64,000 bases of DNA. It comes from Alentia gelatinosa. Lineage: Eukaryota; Annelida; Polychaeta; Phyllodocida; Polynoidae. The position numbers were made by a program, and so were the translations under genes. Below the pieces are notes generated by a model. That model saw only the letters and a program-made list of their open reading frames with translations. It ran no database searches and was not told where the DNA came from. The stretch covers positions 44,204,028 to 44,268,027 of the forward strand of contig OX465580.1 of assembly GCA_950022655.1 (NCBI GenBank), in the 5' to 3' direction. This document shows, piece by piece, positions 59,087 through 64,000 of the stretch. Every line of letters starts with the position of its first letter. Position 1 is the first letter of the stretch.

Positions 59087-61985
59087 AAAGTAATAATTCG
59101 GTGATTTTACTTTATTGCGGGTCCTACATCAGTTTGTTAGTTTCCATCAATGCCATGAGTTGAAAAAATAAGTAACCCTAATTGAGTTGGGTGCAAACAA
59201 TTACACAATTTGCCACCATGAGTATTTTTTCTCACTAGCTTTATGTCATATATTTATAGATGCCCACTCTTTAGGGCAAGATGAAAATCTTAAACAAAAA
59301 CAAAATTTTAAAAGATGAAATTCTTGATAAAAAATAAAGTTGTGAGAGTAAACCCCAGGAGACATCCAAGGAGCCATATTTTGATACTTTTTTAAGGAAG
59401 ACATTCTAAAGCCTGTTCCCCCTAAAACTACATTGTTATTGCATATGAAAAGCTAATGGGTATAGTTCCAAGGTGCATATATATCGAAACTCAACGACTC
59501 CATAAGACTATTCTATCAGTGACTGTAGATTAAAATGTTTTAATGTTTTAAATGTTCCTGGTTTGACCAGGAACATTTAATACAAACATGTCGCCAATGA
59601 CTAGCTACCAAACTGTGAGTTGATCGTATCTGGATTTCGTCATATATATCTTGTGTGATATAAACACTTTCTCCTCTTGTGTAGACACACTCAACCCTCA
59701 GACCAATAAATCCAACACGTCTGCCTCTCCTCTCAGTGGTGGTACCCTTGGACTTTCCTTGGAATCGGGTGTGAGTGTTTTTTCCCTTCGACATGGGGGA
59801 GATCCACATGCTGAGCAGCTCAGTTTGCGGGTGTCACCAGAGACATGGTCCTCACCCTCAGCGCTGACTGCCTGCATTACCATCGGAAATCGATGGCCCA
59901 GAATTGAAAATTAATGAGAGAAATCAAAATTATCGGAAAGGACTTCGAAGGACAGCTTAAAAATAGACGTCAAACCGTAAAGCCTCATGGTATTTGCAAG
60001 CAGATGGATAACACTGAATCTATTAAAAACATTAATTCGTAGTTCTTGCTTCAATGACATTATGCCTGATCGTCTAAGATCTCCATATCAACTTGTAATA
60101 ACAAAATTATTACAAATTGTTGTAAGTGGTTTGAATATGACTTTCTTATGGTTCGCTGTTAAATTTAAGTGAGAAGTACTTTAGAATGAAGTTGAACATA
60201 AGAATTGGATTACCATCAATAATGACGATCATGTTCTAGATTAGCTAGCTACCTCTTGCTTTATCTACTGGAGTTAATCACGTGTAACAATGTACATCAG
60301 ATGGTAGGGGATTGATCCAGATGACACTCCGTTTAAGGGGACTCTCTGGTTTTCTGTACGAGTGGTAACCCGTAACCTCCCGAGTATTGACGCGCAGTAA
60401 TATCTGAGAAGATTACAGCCATTATTTTTAGCGTTTTATTAATTTGTTTCTTATGTTTCAAAGTAGATGATGACGTGACCTAATTTTGGATGGGACTAGG
60501 TTTCCGAAATCTCCACCTGGAGATTCAGGGTGGTCAGAATCTCCTTTTGGCAGATGCCAGGCTTCCTACTATGTGAACTCCGTAATAGGTGGGTAATAAA
60601 AGTGAGGATTAAATGTGCAGGGTTAAACTTCAGATTGAGCATAAGGTACCACATGCTTAAACTGGAACCATAGGAAAATGGGCTTATTAAAGCCAAAATG
60701 AAAACTCCAGTATAGATAAAAGTCTAAAAAAAGAAGGTTGAAACAAACTTTTAAATATTCTCCAGAAAAACTTCGAGAACACTGCGTTCTAAAAAGAAAT
60801 GCCTAGTTTGAATAACAGGACGGTTTATGAATATAAATGTATAGAATGTGAATGAATTAAGGAAACTTAACTACTGAATTGAAAACAAAATATATTGATG
60901 TTTCTTCGGCTATTCAGTTAATAAAAAATGATTAAACAAAATTGGCACAGACTTTGGACAGAGTTTATGTTTTTTATTCATAGAAAAGCTCAGACCGAGG
61001 GTAAGAATAATATAATTTTAATTGATTCCTCAAAGTTCAAACACACTATTCTTAGATTTCACATTATATTCTTGGCATTTTTAAGGAACTGGCTGTAAGG
61101 TTAAGGTTCTTTTGAATGCGGCACTATATAGATAGGTTATGTCGTTTCAAATGTATGGGTATAAGTAGTATGGTTAGATGGCAGTAAGGCAGCATAAGCT
61201 GTAGAAGGCGTCCGGCCGGTTGTAAAAGGGCCGGCCTGCTTGCACAATGTGCTGGGTAGGTAAATAAAGCTCTGTCTGCAGCTCTCACCCACTCTCCTAG
61301 GTCCATTTGTGTACCCAGTCCCTGAGAGTACCCGCCGTGTTAAAACACCGACAACATTATCCAGTGACGCACCCGTGGGTGGACAGTATGATTTATAACA
61401 CACTGGACATTGTTTTCTAGCAGCATAATTGATATAGACAGACATATTACCTTTACTGTTAGGCGGAAGTAGTAATTAAGGTGAAATGCATTGGAAGGAG
61501 GCACATAATGACGCTGTTGATGGGACATTAACAAGATTCATGTGCACATAGATGGATAATGTAAAGGCAGACAGACACATCAATATCTATCAAAATTACA
61601 GTCTGAATAGAATGAATTGAATTTTTAACTGCCTCGCTAAAGCCTTGCTTCTGGCAGATAGCATTGAATGTGGCATTCCCAGGCGAACCACAACATGATG
61701 CCTCTAAACACAATTGACAATGGACATGGGTCCTTGAGTACGAAAGACCACCAGTTACCATGATAAAATACTGATTTATGTCACATGTTTCTCAGTATAA
61801 AGTGCCTCTGGTAGGAGGGGTGCTACTGCATGTACTGCCTTTGTTTTGATGATGTGACAGAGAATTGGCTGCCGTAGGGAAAGGGTTAAGTGGAATGTGT
61901 GATAGTGATTGCTTGTTTCTCGGTGGGAATCGATGGAATGGCACAGTGCGTTAGATATTAAGTTAGCACAATCTCTTGCCTCTGC
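59087..61985. other. Mostly unannotated; decayed repeat fragments at 60323-60605
   Basis: The 60365-60605 part shares CGAGTATTGACGCGCAGTAATA and AGGTGGGTAATAAAA words with the interior of 24230-24879, so it may be a decayed relative. No gene was recognised. Confidence 0.35.
59550..59578. repeat. Perfect 13-bp-arm hairpin
   Basis: AAATGTTCCTGGT, loop TTG, ACCAGGAACATTT. No U-run follows, so a terminator role has no support, and this is animal DNA. Confidence 0.8.
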
Positions 61986-61988
61986 TTA

Positions 61989-62537
61989 AAGTGGGATTCA
62001 CACGATGGGACAAATGGACCTGAGACTTGTGTACTTCACACCTTTGCACCAATCGGCTACTATTTCGAGCTGGGTAAAAAGTTTCACAGATTGGGGGGTC
62101 CTACAGTCTCAGGGTAACATGGCGTATTCAATTCACATGGGAAGACTTAACAGGTACATGGTCTCACCCCTACACCCCTACAGAGGGTACACATGGAACA
62201 CAGGGTACACAGTCGCCGACTCAGGGTACTTCCCCATGTGAATAGGTGTTATTTGAGACCACTGAGACTCACCGATTGGGGGAGAACATGTGAAGTACAT
62301 TTGTCTCACCAAAATGTCCCTATAAATTTTAAACCTGTTTAAATTCAAAATCTGATGAGATTCGGTTCCTTGTTAGGGGTGATTGTCGCTGACAACTGCA
62401 AGAGAAAAAATTTGTCTCAGCAAAATGAAAGCCTGTTATTCACACGAGGAGATTGTGTTCGAGTACCGAATCTCAACAGGATTTGTCTCAGACAAACGGC
62501 CTGTGAGGTACGTGAATCCCACCGTGTGAATCCCATT
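61989..62537. mobile_element. 549-bp TTA-flanked MITE
   Basis: The left end AAGTGGGATTCACACGATGGG and the right end in reverse AATGGGATTCACACGGTGGG are inverted repeats. TTA flanks both (61986-61988 and 62538-62540). The interior contains repeated TCACACG/CATGTGAA, GGGTACACATGG and TCTCACC words, with no gene. Fragments of the same family lie at 34528 and 35609. PIF/Harbinger-like by its duplication (inference). Confidence 0.75.
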
Positions 62538-62540
62538 TTA

Positions 62541-64000
62541 CCAGTCAGACCATTACACATGGACTGTGTCTCCACTTATACGGATACTATTTGGTCTGTC
62601 ACATTAGCCCCCCACCGTATGTATAATGTCTTGAAATAGTCCCAGCTCAAAATAGGCGTCCTTTAATTGTTTTTGAATTATAAAAAACCCATTGTGGAAT
62701 AATGTGCAGACACGTATACAATTAATAGGCAGTGTTGGTCGGAGTAATTTTTTCAACGATAGAGCGACTGATTCCTGCTATAGGCTAGTGACTGGAGAGC
62801 CATCTATCACCCAATGGGAAGGGTGTTGGGACCTTTTGGCACTGGCCTAGCAGTGGGCCAAGAGAACCCACGGAATGTTCGTTCCCTTAAGACGATAGAA
62901 GCCATATGTTATATAATTGCATATATTGCAGTTTATTTATGCTGTTAAGGCTTCAGCTTTCGCCGGTATGAGTGCCCTTACAGTATGACGGCACATCCAT
63001 ATATAATCTGTAAATACCAAAATATACAGATATATACTCGACATATCATCATGATACAAAGGAGAAAAAATGAAAGCATCATAGCCATTATAGTCCCAGT
63101 TAGCTACAGTCTCATAAGTCTCTGGTTTCAAGTGATCATGCCTAGATTATTAAACTGCCAGTGCTTGTTTTAGATGCAATGTCGAAATTCTTAGGCGACC
63201 CAACGTAATGTCTGTGCAGTTCAATTTTTATATGATTGACAATACAATTCTTATATATTGTGTCCGGCTTGTTGTATTTGTCCTTTCATATTCTAGGCTG
63301 ATAATCAGTGTTGTGTTTCCATCATACTAAGTCCCTAAATACCGAAAACCAGGCACTTTTGCCTACACTTTAAATTCCATGTGGCGTATGTGTTTAAAGA
63401 ATGTCACCTTCATATCTATATTTTGGTATACAGTAGTGTTAAACTAGATCGTTGTGATACTTCCATTGAAGTGCAAACAGGAAGCTCCAAACACACAAGT
63501 ATCGAAGGTAAATGGCAAAGGTACTTTCCCCAGTTTCCTTAGAAAGTATTAGGTGCATCTTCCAGACATACTCCACCAGTATGGACCTCGTCCAGAGATG
63601 AAAGAGGTACTTTTTTAAAGACTAAATGAACAAATATCATAACAATAAGAAATTTACTAGGCATGAATGTAAGTATCAATACTAGTAACACAATCTCTAA
63701 TCATTAACTCTAAAATTGCATTTCATGTATTTCATCTCATCAGATACATGTATGTCTAACGAAGAAACCAACAGGTTTTGGTCAAAGTCATCATTCTCCA
63801 TGGGTCTGATGCAGAGTTATATGAACAAGGTGACAGCTGAGTGTTCAAACGAGTTGAGAACAACGATTTTGAGCAAAATTAATTGCTTTCTGTATTAATT
63901 TCACCCCTGTAAACACTAAAAGAATGGATGATCCACAGGATACAGACCGTGGAGAACGGACTGCAATACTCGTAGGGGAATGGAGAATGAGTTCCCAATG
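62541..64000. other. Unannotated flank
   Basis: AT-rich sequence to the end of the window. Short frames only, none with a recognisable domain. Confidence 0.4.

Overview
This window looks like intergenic or intronic DNA from an animal, most likely a marine invertebrate. It is AT-rich and I found no convincing host exon, tRNA or rRNA. What can be recognised is a dense set of transposable elements of several ages, together with minisatellites, long hairpins and homopolymer G/C runs. The sequence alone does not fix the phylum. Tyrosine-recombinase retrotransposons, long-TIR DNA elements and many MITEs together are common in molluscs, other lophotrochozoans, cnidarians and basal deuterostomes.

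Layout. 1-1926: DNA-transposon relics in series. A TAA-flanked element (140-1121) holds a nested second element (about 527-887), and a third (1125-1923) abuts it, sharing one TAA and carrying a 35-bp minisatellite. 2516-7442: a nearly complete tyrosine-recombinase retrotransposon of the Ngaro type. It has the split-direct-repeat order A1-ORFs-B1-A2-B2 and encodes Gag, RT-RNase H and a tyrosine recombinase, broken by frameshifts and a short deletion in RT motif A. 8641-9082: a two-hairpin mobile unit plus a third hairpin; other copies of the unit lie at 34738, 35115 and 48651. 10758-12285: an element with about 160-bp inverted termini, filled with about 360-bp tandem repeats and a CCTG-type microsatellite. 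13161-13747: the 3' end of a LINE. 15631-17361: a 0.55-kb direct duplication. 20774-20917: a long hairpin. 23482-23702: a decayed LINE RT. 24230-24879: another TAA-flanked element, with a 144-bp hairpin inside. 27905-28252: a 40-bp minisatellite. 28651-28947: a possible recombinase remnant. 31675-32140: a minus-strand LINE 3' end, next to a relative of the nested element (32148 onward).

41214-41590 and 61989-62537 are further TTA-flanked MITEs. 51999-52970 is a 5'-truncated LINE RT. 53800-54647 is an 848-bp inverted-repeat element with a 5-bp CGGGC duplication. 55750-59086 is a 3.3-kb element with about 0.5-kb inverted termini around a decayed minus-strand gene that ends in a tesmin/TSO1-like CXC cysteine motif.

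The most notable items are the Ngaro-type element, whose three repeat junctions all carry the same ATG, and the long-TIR element carrying the CXC-motif gene. Protein calls rest on motifs read by eye. Superfamily names for non-coding elements are inferences from termini and target duplications.
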